Of a stretch of DNA of 64,000 bases, positions 23,401 through 34,135 are shown in pieces. The DNA lies in the NCBI RefSeq assembly GCF_002999335.1, contig NW_020312723.1:1-64000 (forward strand), in the 5' to 3' direction. The notes beneath the pieces were generated by a model. That model ran no database searches, was not told where the DNA came from, and saw only the letters and a program-made list of their open reading frames with translations. Position 1 is the stretch's first letter; every line of letters starts with the position of its first letter. The DNA is from Cyclospora cayetanensis (taxonomy: Eukaryota > Apicomplexa > Conoidasida > Eucoccidiorida > Eimeriidae). The translations under genes were made by a program, and so were the position numbers.

Positions 23401-26400
23401 CGCCGCCTCTCATTGCGTCCAACGCGAAGCATCCAAAATCTCAGAGTGGTCGGTGAAGCATGCAGCTGCAGCAGCTGCTGCTGCTGCTGCTGCATGTCAG
23501 GAGAGCAGCAGAGCGCCTCCGCGTCTGCGGCTGCCGCGGCAGCAGCAACAGCTCGTGGCGAAGCCTCTGAAGGGGAGAAAAAGTTCGTTCTTTGTGGCAT
23601 GCCTTCTCCCTCTGCAGCGTGCACAGACCAATCGCCGCTCCCTGCAGGCAGTCTTGGAAGTGCAGATGCAGAAGCAGCAACGGCAAAAAGAGTCTGCTGA
23701 GGCGACGAAGTGCCCCCTGCAGCTCCTGCAGTCTCCCTGAGCGCAGCCTCCATCGCAGCAGCGGCAGCAGCAACAGTCGCATTCTGACGCTGCTTTGCGT
23801 CGTCTTCACGGGCGAAAACGCCGCTGCAACTGCTCAGAAGAGGCATTTCATCAGCAACACGCCTTCTTCTCTTGCAGCGGGAAAAGCGCATAAAAGTGTG
23901 ACTGTTGTATGGTGGCAGAGGCGGTATGGATGGATCGGGGGAGTCTTGAGCAGCGGACGCTTCAGCAGCGGAAGCTGCAACGAGCCGCGAGCTTTTCTCC
24001 ATAAAATCCTCAAAAAAAGGACGCTGCGTCGCAATGCCAAAGGCTGAGGAGGCTGGAGAGATCATCCTACAACTTCGCGGATGAACTCTCGACTGCAATG
24101 CTGGATGCAAGGCAACTCGTGAACGTGTAAACCTCCCCCTTTCACAACTACCACGCCTCCTCTGGCTAAGACTACTGCTGCTACTGCTGCTACTGCTACT
24201 GCTGCTGCTACTGCTGCTGCTGAACCTCCCCTGCCGCTCTTGTTGCCGCTCTTGTTGCTGCTCTTGCTGCTGCTCGTGTTGTTGCTGCATGAAAAAAGCT
24301 CCGCTTGAGATGCCTCGTGCAGCGTCTTCTCTCGCATACAGAACCCCAGCCGTCTCGGCAGAACCTGTCCGACGAAAAAAGATTTCTTCTTGCTGCTGCC
24401 GCTGCTGTCTCCTCCTCCTGCTGCTCCTGCGGGGGGAAAAGAAGGGGCCTCTTTCTCCGCCTCCTCCTCTCGAGAGCCGCCGAGCGGGGGGTGGGGCCCC
24501 CTCCGCAGGGGGCCCCTCCGCAGGGGGCCCCCCCCCACCTCTTGCCTGCCTGTAACTGCGCGAACTCCAAGAAACATCAGCGGGAGGCAAGTGACACGTC
24601 TCATCGCTTGCCACAGCCGCTGCAACAGGCGCAAAGGGAAGCAGCACGCCTTCCTCCATCATAGCCGCGCGAAGCATTCTTTCTGCATCTTTCCAAGAAG
24701 CACTAAAAAGCAATGCAGAGTAGGGGCTACCCAAAATGCCTTGCATGCCAGTGCCTGTAGAGCTTGCCACCATCGCAGCTGCTGCTCCAGCTGCTGCAAG
24801 TTGACTCGCGCAAAAACTTGTCTTCTGCCTCGTGGAATTGCTCGCTTTCTCGTCGCTGTCTGCTGCTGTTCTTTCTGCTGCTGTTCTTTCTGCTGCTGCT
24901 GCTTCTGCTGTTGCTGCTGCTGTTGCTGCTGCTTCTGCTGCTGCTGCTGTTGCTGTTCTTTCTGCTGCTGCTGTCGCTTCTGCTGCTGCTTCTGCTGCTG
25001 CTGCTTCTGCTGTTCTTTCTGCTGCTGTTCTTTCTGCTGCTGCTGTTGCTGCTGCTGCTTCTGCTGTTGCTTCTGCTGTTTTTGCGCTGTTTGCCCTGTG
25101 GAAGGATGCCTGCGGCAATCCCGCAGCAGCTGCCGACCCCACAAATGCAACTAACCCCATCGCTCTGGAAATCTGAGTTTTATGCTGCTTCCAGAAAGGC
25201 ATCAAGTGGATCCGACTATACGCAAGAGCGTCCACCAAAGTCTCCGGAGTTACCAGCGTCAAAAACTGCAGCAACAGCAGCAAGCGCAGGCACAGCAATG
25301 AGTGGCAGCTCATCACTAATACGCAAGACCACGTAGAGGCAGCTCCCTCTGTCTTTTCTTCTTCTTCCCCTCCCTATTTCTTCTTCCCCTCCCTCTCTTT
25401 CTTTTCTTCTTCTCTCCCTCCCTATTTCTTCTTTCCCTCCCTATTTCTTCTTCCCCCCTCCCTCTCTTTCTTCTCTTCTTCTCCCCCTCCCTATTTCTTC
25501 TTCCCCCCTCGCCCTCTGTTCTTCTTCTCCCCCTATTTCTTCTTTCCCCCTTCTCTTTCTTCTCTTCTTTTCCTCCCTCTCTTTCTTTTCTTCTTCTTTC
25601 CCTCCCTATTTCTTCTTCCCCTCCTATTTCTTCTTCCCCTCCCTCTCTTTCTTCTCTTCTTCTCCCCCTCCCTATTTCTTCTCCCCCTCCCTATTTCTTC
25701 TTCCCCCCTCGCCCTCTGTTCTTCTTCCCCCCTCCCTCTGTTTCTTCTCTTCTTCTTCCCCTCCCTATTTCTTCTTCCCCCTCTCGCCCTCTGTTCTTCT
25801 TCCCCCCTCCCTCTGTTTCTTCTTCCCCTCTCCCTCTCTTTCTACTCTTCTTCTTCCCTCCCCCCTCTCTCTGTTCCCACCCTGCGCTGCCTACTTGAAC
25901 CCCCTTGCAAGCGCTCTAGCCAGGAAGTCTAAAGCAGAAAGACCTCGCGCCTGGCAGACTCCTTTGCCGTGAAAAACAGACAAACCTTCATCTTGTGCAG
26001 CAAAAATGCGAGCTTCTGATGCCGCTTCTGCTGTCTAGGGCATAGAGAGGCCAGCCAACGAAGTGCGCCCTCTACACCCCCAAAACTGCATCTTTCCTCG
26101 CGAAAACAGCAGCAGCAACAGCAACATTGGCAAGAGGTCCTCATGGTGTCGGCAAAGGCGCCACGCGACGGATGCACAGCCACATGCCCGCGATCACGCT
26201 GCAGCGTCTGTGCCTCTTGCTGCGCATGCAGCAGCTCTGCAGCCTCCGAAGGGGAAACAACCCCCCAGCGAAAAAGCTCGCCAAGACGGGCAAGCCGCAT
26301 GGAGTGGACTGCCTGTGGCAAACGCAGCTCAGCAGCAGCTATTTTCGCCCTTTACCAAAGCCGCATTCGAGGAGGAGGAAGAGGAGCAGCAGCAGCAGCA

Positions 26401-26970
26401 GCACTACAGTCTGTGTGGCTGGCAAGTCACAACACGGAGCACACACGAACCACCCCTTCCCTCTGTCTTTCTTTCGTTCTTTCTTTCATGACAGACAGAC
26501 AGACAGCAGCTGCTGCAGCTGCTGCACACGACAGAGAGACGACATAAAGAGCACCAGACACAAAAAGGCATGCGCTGACTGACAGCCTTGCCCATGATCC
26601 TCATGGAGAGACGGCGGGGAAGAAGGGTGGGGATGCAACAGAGTGACGACTGCGCTCATAAGAGGCACTGCCACGAAAAGCTGCTGCCTCATATCAATGC
26701 CTACAACGACCAAATGCATCAACAGAAAGAGCAGCAGCAAAGTGGACGGCGTCAGAGAGAGACGGCAGCTCATAGCAAGCCAATGCTCCCCACCCACATA
26801 CTTCCCGACACAGGTGTACATACAGCTTACGACATGGATCTTCTTGTAGGCTGACACCACTACGCAAGGCAGCAAATGTGGAGGATGCAGATCCACGCTG
26901 CTGCCGCAGCCTTCATCGCAGTGAAGGCACGCGCATTGCCCATTGCAACAACGGGCTCTCATGTGAAAAG

Positions 26971-27002
<32 letters not shown>

Positions 27003-28820
27003 ACGCTGGAATCCGTAGCTTTCTTGCTGCCTAGCTCAGCGCCGCATTCTTTCGAGCCGCTGGTCTGCTTCTGTTGCTCTTGTTTCTGTTGCTCTTGTTT
27101 CTGTTGCTCGTGCTGCTGCTTCTGTTGCTCTTGCTGCTGCTTGTCTTCTGAGGGAAATTGTATCCCCGCGAATTCTGCACTGTAGCAACACAAGCGAGCA
27201 CGACACCTTTGGAATTGATTTTCAGTCCGCAGCAGCAGCACACAGCAGAAACGACGGCGAGAGCAGCAGGGCATGAGCATGCGCCTTCCTCTTTGAGACG
27301 CTTTCCTTAACAGCGGACGATGCCAAATTGCACGAAAAAACGCGGAGCAGCAGCAGCAGCAGCTGCAGCACCAGCAGCAGCAGCAGCACAGACCCTGATG
27401 CACCCTGCCGCAGTAGTGACATTCGACAGCAAAAAAATACGACGGCGAGGCAGCAGCAAGTCGCAACGTACCACAACAAGTCATAGAGTCTGAAATGGCC
27501 TTCATGCAAGAAATGCAAAGCGAGGAGCTTCACAATGATCAGCTGGGAGCCTCTCACTGTTGTGCCACTCCCCCTTGCTGCTGCAGCTGCATCTGCATCT
27601 GCGCCATCCGCTTTTTGCTGCTCTCGCTGCCCCTCTCGCTTCTGCGGAGGCGTAGTCTGCCTCTGCCCGTCTGCCGCTCCCTGACCGTGCAAAAAGGAAG
27701 CCGTTTTTGCAGGCTTGGATGGCTGATCCTCCTGCTGCGGCTGCTGCACAAGCAGCGGCACGAAGTGCTGCTGCAGGGGAGGCAGAAAGGCTGCAGCGGC
27801 TGTTGGATCGCCAGGAAAGGCAGTTCCCGCCTTCTTGATAAGGCGTGCTAGAGAAAGAAACGGCTTTTCCTGTGCCGCTTCAATTACGCCCTTTAGGTCA
27901 AGTGCAGAAATCCACGCATCAAGGGAAGTCAGCGCTGTCAGAACAGCCGAGGCAGGAGCCTTCACACCGCTCACACCTTCCCTCGGAGTCACATATGGTG
28001 TGCTCCGTGGAGAGCGCTGTTGTTGCTGCTGTTGTTGCTGCTGTTGTTGCTGCTGTTGTTGCTGCTGCTGTTGCTGTTGTTGCTGCTCTTGTTGCTGCTC
28101 TTGTTGCTGCTCAATGGAGCGACTGCTCACGCTCTTGCTGCTGCTGCTACTGCTGCTACTGCTACTGCGACTGCTGCTGTCTCCTGCACAGCTCTGCATC
28201 CCCTCGTTGTCGCTTCTTGAACAGCTCCTCTCGGCGCTGTGGCTGCCGCTGCTTGCGGCTGCAGCAGCATTCGCAGTGGTGGCTGTAAGAGCTGCCGGAT
28301 CAACTTGAATTGCAGATGGAAATTCTTGAGCCGCCTCCAAGGTACGCCTGGTGGCCTAGAGGCAGCAGCGCATGCAGCAGCAGTCGCAGCAGCAGATGCA
28401 GCAGCAGGTGTACATGAGGGTGCAGTAGGCAGCGCGGTGGGAAGAAGAAAGCACGGCGTCGCAGAGCTCTCCGTCCCCCACCATGGCAATTTTAGCGCAT
28501 TGTGAAGCAACCAAAAATAGCTTTCCGCCAAGAATTACCCCCCTTCCCCCGTTATCCTACTCCCGCTCGGGAGGAAAACAGCTAGCAACACCCTAAAGGC
28601 GAGTAGAACTGCAGGAGCACTCCCGGCGAGTAGCGAGGAAGCTAGACAGACAGACACAACTGCCTACCTCTAGAGCATCTACAAGTGCATCGAGAGTGAG
28701 CTCCAGCCGAAGACTTGCTTTTCTCTGCTTCTTGCAGACAGTTGTGACATCTCTGCTGAGAGTTTCGAGAAGGGCCTCTTTAGAGGAACCTCCGGAGGCG
28801 CTTCCCCTGGCTTCAGCCAT
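13633..28820 (-). CDS. RMND5/GID2-type RING subunit of the CTLH (GID) E3 ubiquitin ligase, giant form with about 1,900-aa internal insertion
   Basis: Putative RING E3 subunit of the CTLH/GID ubiquitin-ligase complex. Ten exons, all phases compatible: 28820-28668, 28355-27472, 27179-27005, 26312-25986, 25265-21790, 21424-20429, 19598-17815, 16763-16669, 14943-14501, 13768-13633 (8,469 nt, 2,822 aa). Conserved order: helical N-terminus; LisH ([19 protein letters not shown]); CTLH ([19 protein letters not shown] joined to [18 protein letters not shown]); [19 protein letters not shown]; then, after the insertion, [62 protein letters not shown]. These match human RMND5A block by block. RING ligands are C2751, C2754, C2772, H2774, C2777, C2780, C2796, C2799. 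The insertion (about residues 712-2605) is Ala-, Ser-, Gln- and Arg-rich. Identity is strong; the alternative is that exons 5-7 belong partly to nested same-strand genes, although every junction fits one transcript. Confidence 0.8.
14056..14430. repeat. (TA)n and (TC)n compound microsatellite
   Basis: Alternating long TA and TC dinucleotide runs with two near-identical copies of a TCTGTATGAAATATATGTG segment at about 14082 and 14179. It occupies the intron (14500-13769) that splits the RING of the RMND5-like gene. Plus-strand ORFs of Tyr-Ile or Ser-Leu here are artefacts. Confidence 0.96.
15130..16640. repeat. 16-bp minisatellite (ACACAAACAGACATAT-like), about 1.5 kb
   Basis: Nearly a hundred diverged copies of a 16-bp unit, degenerating into CACAAACACAAA and ACATACACA towards 16600. 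It lies wholly inside the intron between exons 16763-16669 and 14943-14501 of the RMND5-like gene. Sixteen is not a multiple of three, so the unit rotates through all frames and yields a spurious 622-aa plus ORF. Confidence 0.96.
17400..17735. repeat. Purine-rich GAAAGA/GAGA tract
   Basis: Imperfect GAAAG and GAGA repeats on the plus strand, followed by AGACAGCAAGTGAG-like repeats. It lies in the 1-kb intron between exons 19598-17815 and 16763-16669 of the RMND5-like gene. Confidence 0.88.
17930..18670 (-). repeat. Imperfect CAG/CAA/CGA tract encoding a Gln/Arg/Glu-rich domain
   Basis: On the minus strand this reads as (Q)n(R/E) repeats such as [11 protein letters not shown] over about 250 residues, inside exon 19598-17815. 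A second block at 18980-19175 reads [10 protein letters not shown]. On the plus strand the same DNA gives poly-Leu and poly-Ala frames, which I reject. The sense-strand frame is continuous with unique sequence on both sides, so translation is likely. Confidence 0.9.
19690..19920. repeat. AAGAAA purine tract
   Basis: Purine-rich AAGAGAAAGAGAAG repeats on the plus strand (pyrimidine on the gene's sense strand). They lie in the intron 20428-19599 of the RMND5-like gene, upstream of the acceptor at 19600-19599. Confidence 0.9.
20200..20335. repeat. AACAGCAGC triplet tract, reversed orientation relative to gene
   Basis: CAG/CAA triplets on the plus strand, so CTG/TTG on the minus-strand gene's sense strand. 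It lies inside the predicted intron 20428-19599, while the coding CAG tracts of the gene run the other way. Confidence 0.93.
21016..21061. repeat. Perfect inverted repeat, 22-bp arms, 2-nt loop, inside an exon
   Basis: Arms begin TGCATGCATGCC and end GGCATGCATGCA and are exact complements, separated by CT. The palindrome lies in exon 21424-20429 of the RMND5-like gene, where the minus strand reads [14 protein letters not shown]. Confidence 0.95.
22725..22835 (-). repeat. 33-bp tandem repeat, encodes 11-aa unit [11 protein letters not shown]
   Basis: Three to four near-identical 33-bp copies, in frame, in exon 25265-21790 of the RMND5-like gene. The first copy reads [10 protein letters not shown] and the last degenerates into SLEVSAASA. 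The copies differ mainly at synonymous or Ala/Gly positions. Confidence 0.93.
24850..25085 (-). repeat. CAG-family tract read as Ala/Glu/Arg/Thr repeat
   Basis: On the minus strand the conserved reading frame gives [22 protein letters not shown] repeats, not Gln. The other frame would give KEQQQKQQ. It interrupts the conserved region between [12 protein letters not shown] and [12 protein letters not shown] in exon 25265-21790. Confidence 0.9.
25350..25885. repeat. Polypyrimidine minisatellite (CCTCCCTATTTCTTCTTCCCC-like)
   Basis: About 535 bp with almost no purines on the plus strand, built from diverged units combining CTCCCTATTTCTTC and CTCTTTCTTCTCTTC. It fills most of the 720-nt intron 25985-25266 between the two CTLH exons. 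On the sense strand of the gene the tract is polypurine, unusual for an intron just upstream of an acceptor; it ends about 85 nt before the acceptor. Confidence 0.95.
28015..28110 (-). repeat. (CAG/CAA)n polyglutamine tract
   Basis: Encodes about 27 Gln with a few Glu in exon 28355-27472 of the RMND5-like gene, next to a Ser run encoded at about 28125-28165. Sense-strand orientation matches the gene. Confidence 0.92.
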
Positions 28821-29039
28821 TGCAGCGAAACAACGCTTCACCGCTCTGCTTCCTGAGCGGCTTCTGGCGAGGTTGCCTCCACTATTTGTACTCCTAGACA
28901 CGTCGGCTGCGTCAAACGGCACAGCGATAGCCGTAGGGGGCTGCGGATGTACAGACGGTGCAAAAGAAGGGGAAGCCCATGAGCCTCTGCGCGCGGGGGA
29001 GGGGGGCCCTGGCGGCGTCTCGTCAATCCAACGAGGAAC

Positions 29040-29925
29040 ACCTGAATGAGGCAGCAATCGCATCAGCAAAAATCGCATCAGCAGAAGTCGCAGCAGCAAA
29101 CTCGCATCAGCAAAAATCGCATCATGCAGTCGCAGCAGCAAAACTCGCATCAGCAAAAGTCGCATCATGCAGTCGCAGCAGCAAAACTCGCATCAGCAAA
29201 AATCGCACCATGCAGTCGCAGCAGCAAAACTCGCATCAGCAAAAATTGCATCATGCAGTCGCAACAGCAAAACTCGCATCAGCAAAAATTGCATCATGCA
29301 GTCGCAACAGCAACACTCGCATCAGCAAAAGTCGCATCATGCAGTCGCAGCAGCAAAACTCGCATCAGCAAAAATTGCATCATGCAGTCGCAACAGCAAC
29401 ACTCGCATCAGCAAAAGTCGCATCATGCAGTCGCAGCAGCAAAACTCGCATCAGCAAAAATCGCAACAGCAATTGCATGAGCGAAAATCGCATCATGCAG
29501 TCGCAGCAGCAAAACTCGCATCAGCAAAAGTCGCATCATCCAGTCGCAGCAGCAAAACTCGCATCAGCAGAAATCGCATCATGCAGTCGCAACAGCAATT
29601 GCATGAGCGAAAATTGCATCATGCAGTCGCAACAGCAATTGCATCAGCAAAAATATCATCATGCAGTCGCATCAGCAAAAATCGCATCATGCGGTTGCAG
29701 CAGCCAAAATCGCATCAACAACGATCGCATCATGCGGTTGCGTCAGCAAAAATCGCATCAACAACAACTGCATGAGCAGAAATCGCATCATGCAGTCGCA
29801 ACAGCAACACTCGCATCAGCAAAAATCGCATCATGCAGTCGCAACAACAACTGCATGAGCAAAAATCGCATCATGCAGTCGCAACAGCCATTGCATCAGC
29901 AAAAGTCGCATGAGCAATAATTGCA
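29040..29925. repeat. 43-bp minisatellite upstream of the RMND5-like gene
   Basis: About 20 copies of a unit such as ATGCAGTCGCAGCAGCAAAA followed by CTCGCATCAGCAAAAATCGC, with shortened variants towards the right end. The period is 43 bp. It lies 220-1,100 bp upstream of the ATG at 28820 and could be promoter or 5' UTR. All three plus frames are open through most of it. Confidence 0.95.
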
Positions 29926-30238
29926 TCAACAATCGCAGACGCGGCCGGAGATTCGGGTGGATGCCTCCCCTCCTTGGCTTCGAGTTGCAGCCCCTACTGC
30001 AGCTGCCCTTATCAGCGTGCTGATGCGCCGAGCTTGTTACGCAGAAGTACAGCAACAACGCGAATAAACTGGATATACCTCTGTCACGCACGGTACCGCC
30101 GCGGCAGGGGGAACAACAACAGCAGCAGCAGCAGCAGAAGCAGCGGCAGAAGCAGGAAGGAAGGGGGTCGCTAACCAGGCCGGCGCATGGCTCCAGCTTC
30201 CCACCGCGTTGCCCCCTCGGAGACAGAACGGAGAAATT

Positions 30239-30675
30239 TCAAGTGCCGCTAGCGGCCGCCCCTGCGGACACCTTGTCGCTGGTGTTGCTGCGCGATGCCG
30301 TCAGAAGTTTCTCCTCGTTTGGGGGGCCTCTTCTGACGGCATAGCGGAGCAGGCTAGTAAGCCGCTCGCAGGCTGCCCTCCCTTCCAGGAGCAGCGCCGG
30401 CGGGAAGGCTCCCTCTACTTCGGCTGTAAAGCGGCTTCGCTCGCTTTCCGAAAGGATACCTGGTGCTGCAGCAACGCGGAAAGGCGCACTGCGCGTGTGC
30501 ATCCTTTCCTGGCTTTTCGGTTGATGTCTGCTGCGGCGCGTGCAGAACTGCGAAGGGCCGCCCTACCTCCACTCGCCGCACATAAAGAATAAAGGAGAAA
30601 TGCCAAACGAAGAAAGCGAACAGGGGGAAGGAGGAGAGGAACACGCTGCTGGCAACGGCCACGCAGCCGCAGTTC
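30239..30675 (-). CDS. Possible small gene (last two exons), N-terminal hydrophobic segment, function unknown
   Basis: Two phase-matched minus exons, 30675-30567 and 30465-30239, read a hydrophobic stretch (FLRLAFLLYSLCAASG) followed by a soluble helical region (ESERSRFTAEVEGAFPPALL, ERLTSLLRYAVRRGPPNEEK) to a stop at 30239. The donor is GAG|GTAGGG and both acceptors are CAG. The hydrophobic stretch resembles a signal or transit peptide, but no upstream ATG was identified; it may lie in a further exon. A competing plus-strand frame from the ATG at 30600 is Glu/Gly-rich and less convincing. Confidence 0.38.
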
Positions 30676-30699
30676 CTGCAGGCGGCAAGGGGGCGGAGC

Positions 30700-33600
30700 G
30701 GTCAACTGACGGGGAGCACCTCGATGGTCTGGAAGACGGAGTGGGTATAGCGTGTGGATTTTGCTCTACGTTGATGACTCAAAAGGTTTGGGAGATTCCA
30801 ACAAGAGGAGAGAAGGCAAATGGGCTGGTGGAGGCGCAGAAAGGTGCCACAAACACAGAGGCACCTACACATTCAGATACGCAGGTGGTGGCCGACAGGC
30901 GATGTAGGACTGCAAGATGGAGGGGACGTAGGGGTGATCTGTGTTATCTTTGGGACAAAAATCGATACACACAAACTCTTTATCCTCCTGGATGGAAAAA
31001 CATAGGAGAACATATCAACAGGGTTGAGAACTGCCAGCTTTGCCCATCCTCTCCCACCACCCCTCCCCTTGCGACCGAGTAACCTAGTTGGTAACCGTGG
31101 GCTATGTTCCAACTCCTTGAGCTCAGTTTCATGAGTATAATGTCTCTTTATCTCTGGAAATGGCCTTTTACTCTTATGGCCAAATTGTGTTCTGCCGTTT
31201 CAGGCGTGCTGCGTGAGTCTTTCGATGCTGCCCCAGTGGTTTTCCACTGGTCTGGTATACGGTGTCCCATACAGCTTAGATTCTCGGCACTTTTTTTGGC
31301 AATCATATGGAATGATAAGATCCAAACAGTCATCTATGAAAGATTGGGGGATGCTTCAGAAAAATGGAATAGAATGACCTGAAGCATCAGGCGATCACCC
31401 ACAAGCGACCACTGGTCACTCAATGGTTATACTGACTGCATTCAATGCGAGGCTCTTGTGCCTCCCCCTCTCTCACTGACTGCATAGACCTTTTGAAGCC
31501 TCACTCATTTGCATGCATACATCCGCTCCTGTGTGAGGGGCTTCTCGAGCCCTGCATGCATGCATATCTCTCTCTGTTGTGTGTCTGTCCGGGGTGGGTG
31601 TGCTTCTGCGTGTCGAAGTGTAGTTGCCGGAACACAGCTCCTCATCAGCTCTGCTTTCGCTCGCTCCCCCCACCACGTGCCAGTTTGGGGAACACTTGTG
31701 CCTACCTGTTGCCAGTCACCGCTCCAAGGTGCTCGTAAGGCAGCGGCACTCGGCCTCAGTGGTCCATAAGCTCGACTTAAACAAGGATCCCACTAGTGAA
31801 CCCTTAATGGGTACGCTTAGCCACACGCCGGTGTGTTTTGGACTCTTGAAGTGGCTTATGTACGGCGCACCGTGTGCTAGTGGCGTGCAGGGGGAGGAGT
31901 TGCAGGGGCGATGGGAGTTCTTCTTGTTTGAGCTTCGAGGGAAACCGAGATACAAAAACAGGGTTCATGCAGCTGGACCGTGAAGTATAAGAGGGAATCC
32001 TGCACACAGCTCGCCAGAAGTGGGCTGCACCCTTCCTATCATTTGCCTTTCCTCTCGCCACTTTTACAGCTGGATCTTGCGCATGCCACATCTCTGGATG
32101 ATATCGTAAATTACTACTCGAAATTGGCAATCGTTACGCCACCGTCACTCTAGTTAGAAGTAGTTTTGTAGCAGAGCCTGCCCGATGGGGGCTCTCGCAC
32201 AGGTGAACTGACACAAGGGACTTTGAGATTTTCTTGTGGTGTACATTAAGCAGCTTCCCCATGTGAATAGCTCGGACACACACATCTCCATAGGCCTCAC
32301 TTAGCAAAGTGTAGCTTCGTCTCCAGTCAGTGTTGGACCCCACGAACCCAAGACTGAGACATTTGTAAAGTATACAACGGTCTACTATGCTCTATACGGG
32401 TGCATTCATAGGCCCACTCCCAATGGAAATGTAGTTGCAAGTTATCATTCTTCCAATCATACCACTCGGTCCCGGTAACTAAGGTATGGGGGAGGCACAG
32501 TTACGGTGCACGGGCGTTGCTGCTTCCACAAACCACTCCGAGCATGCATGAGTACAGCAGCAACGTTCAGCGCACAGGTGCCCACCGTCGATTTATACAG
32601 TGGCCATCCAACTCCACTGCATAAATTCAAGACTCAAGTGTTTACCATATGTTAACTAGATACTAATTTCGCGCTATAAAGTGCCTGAGTGTAGCTTTGT
32701 CCCTGACTCACGCCATCATCGCCCCTCTTGACACCTGCCCTAATCCGGAAAGCCTCGGCAGGGCTCACTGCTCCCCAGCATTTGCCCAACAGGGGCGGTA
32801 TTAGATTGGGTCCCATTCAATTGGTGGTTATAGGCTTAGTGGCTTCTTCATTGTAGCTTCAGATACCTGATCTGGTACAGTTGGCAGGGTTCCGCAAAAT
32901 TAGTAATCGAGTCTCCTGCATATTAACAGGCTATTTTGTCGTATATGCCCGAACTACTGTTACGCGAGCCGCCAGAGGTGCCTTGTACTCGGAAAACCTT
33001 TTGGGCCCCCTGGGTAGCCAACAACGATCGCCCCCATTCCATGATGCAGCCGCATAGGCCCGCATTCCCTGACCCCGTGTGGGGCAGGAATACTGCCAAA
33101 ACGTGTGCAAATTGTTCTCCGAGCGCACACCGCAGACCCACCCCACCGCGCCACCTATCCACAGCACCTAGCCCATAACATTCACACACAGTCCCCAGCA
33201 TAGCTAAGACCTACTGTTGGCGCCGAAGCGCCCCAAAAATACGGAACAGGTGCATTGTAATGCGGCAGGCACACGGCAATCTTTAGTAAAAGGCGAAAGA
33301 TTGGTGCGTACTGTGCCTGCCGCTGCACCGCAACTTTCCAAGTCTTAGGCTCCCGCCACCCTGTCTGCACCCCAACGGCAGATTGGGACATAACGGACAG
33401 CAAGGATGCTGAACTCTACGCCAGCAGTGATGAGTATCCTGTATGAAAAAGTAATATTGAAACCTTTATTAGGCTTAACCCTAAAATGTGCACCCTAAGC
33501 GAAATGTGATGGCCAGGACGTTCTGGCAGGGTGCGTCCACCCCGACATTACGCTGTCCATACACCCCACAAGAACACCTCTCGTTTCTGTTGCTCCATTC

Positions 33601-34100
33601 TCCTGCGCCTTCGTATATACTCGCCCTTGCATTTCCTTTGTTCAGTGCGGAAAGTTTCCATAACTTTCCCCGCACAAGAAGGTATATTGCACAGGGAGTG
33701 GACATACGGACACACAAAGCGCGAGAATACTCCTTTATGGTCCCATAGACATAGGAGGCGCGTAGCTATTTCTATGGAATCCAGTAATAAGGAAGCCACG
33801 GGATGGCATTTCAGACCCCATGAGGCACCGTGGCAAGTGCTCTGTGTGGCACCGCGACCAAGGAGGGCTGAAGGCAATGCGGCCTTGCTGCTATCGAATC
33901 AAATGGTAGTAAAGAAATTCAGAGCCCGCCTAATTGAAGAGCACATTTAGCTGTGGTTCGGATTAAAACCGCATGGCAGAAAAGCAAGAACTCAAAGGCG
34001 TGTAAGCACGGGGGTGGGGGCCCCCAGGAGGAGATCCCCAACCCCCGGTGCAGGCCCCCCCCTATACGCGAGTCGCCGCACTCGCATCAGTCGTTTTCCC
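30700..34100. other. Long gene-poor, repeat-poor stretch
   Basis: No convincing ORF, motif or tandem repeat over about 3.4 kb. Composition is nearer balanced than in the flanking blocks and CAG triplets and GGGGCCCC blocks are almost absent. I looked for reverse-transcriptase or transposase motifs and saw none. Sequence at 32100-33450 looks like ordinary noncoding DNA. Confidence 0.5.
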
Positions 34101-34135
34101 TTTATGTTTGCTCCTTTTGAAAGTCATTGAGCCAT

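Noticed and set aside
28958..29920. 320-aa plus-strand repeat protein
   Set aside because: Product of the 43-bp array without stops in any frame; no unique sequence, splice context or start supports translation.
29040..29925. CRISPR array
   Set aside because: Direct repeats have no unique spacers, no cas-like genes exist and the DNA is eukaryotic. The same applies to the 22-bp array at 53991-54131.
30700..34100. Degenerate retrotransposon or transposon
   Set aside because: I looked for reverse-transcriptase, integrase or transposase motifs and terminal repeats because the block is gene-poor, and found none by eye. A profile search would be decisive.
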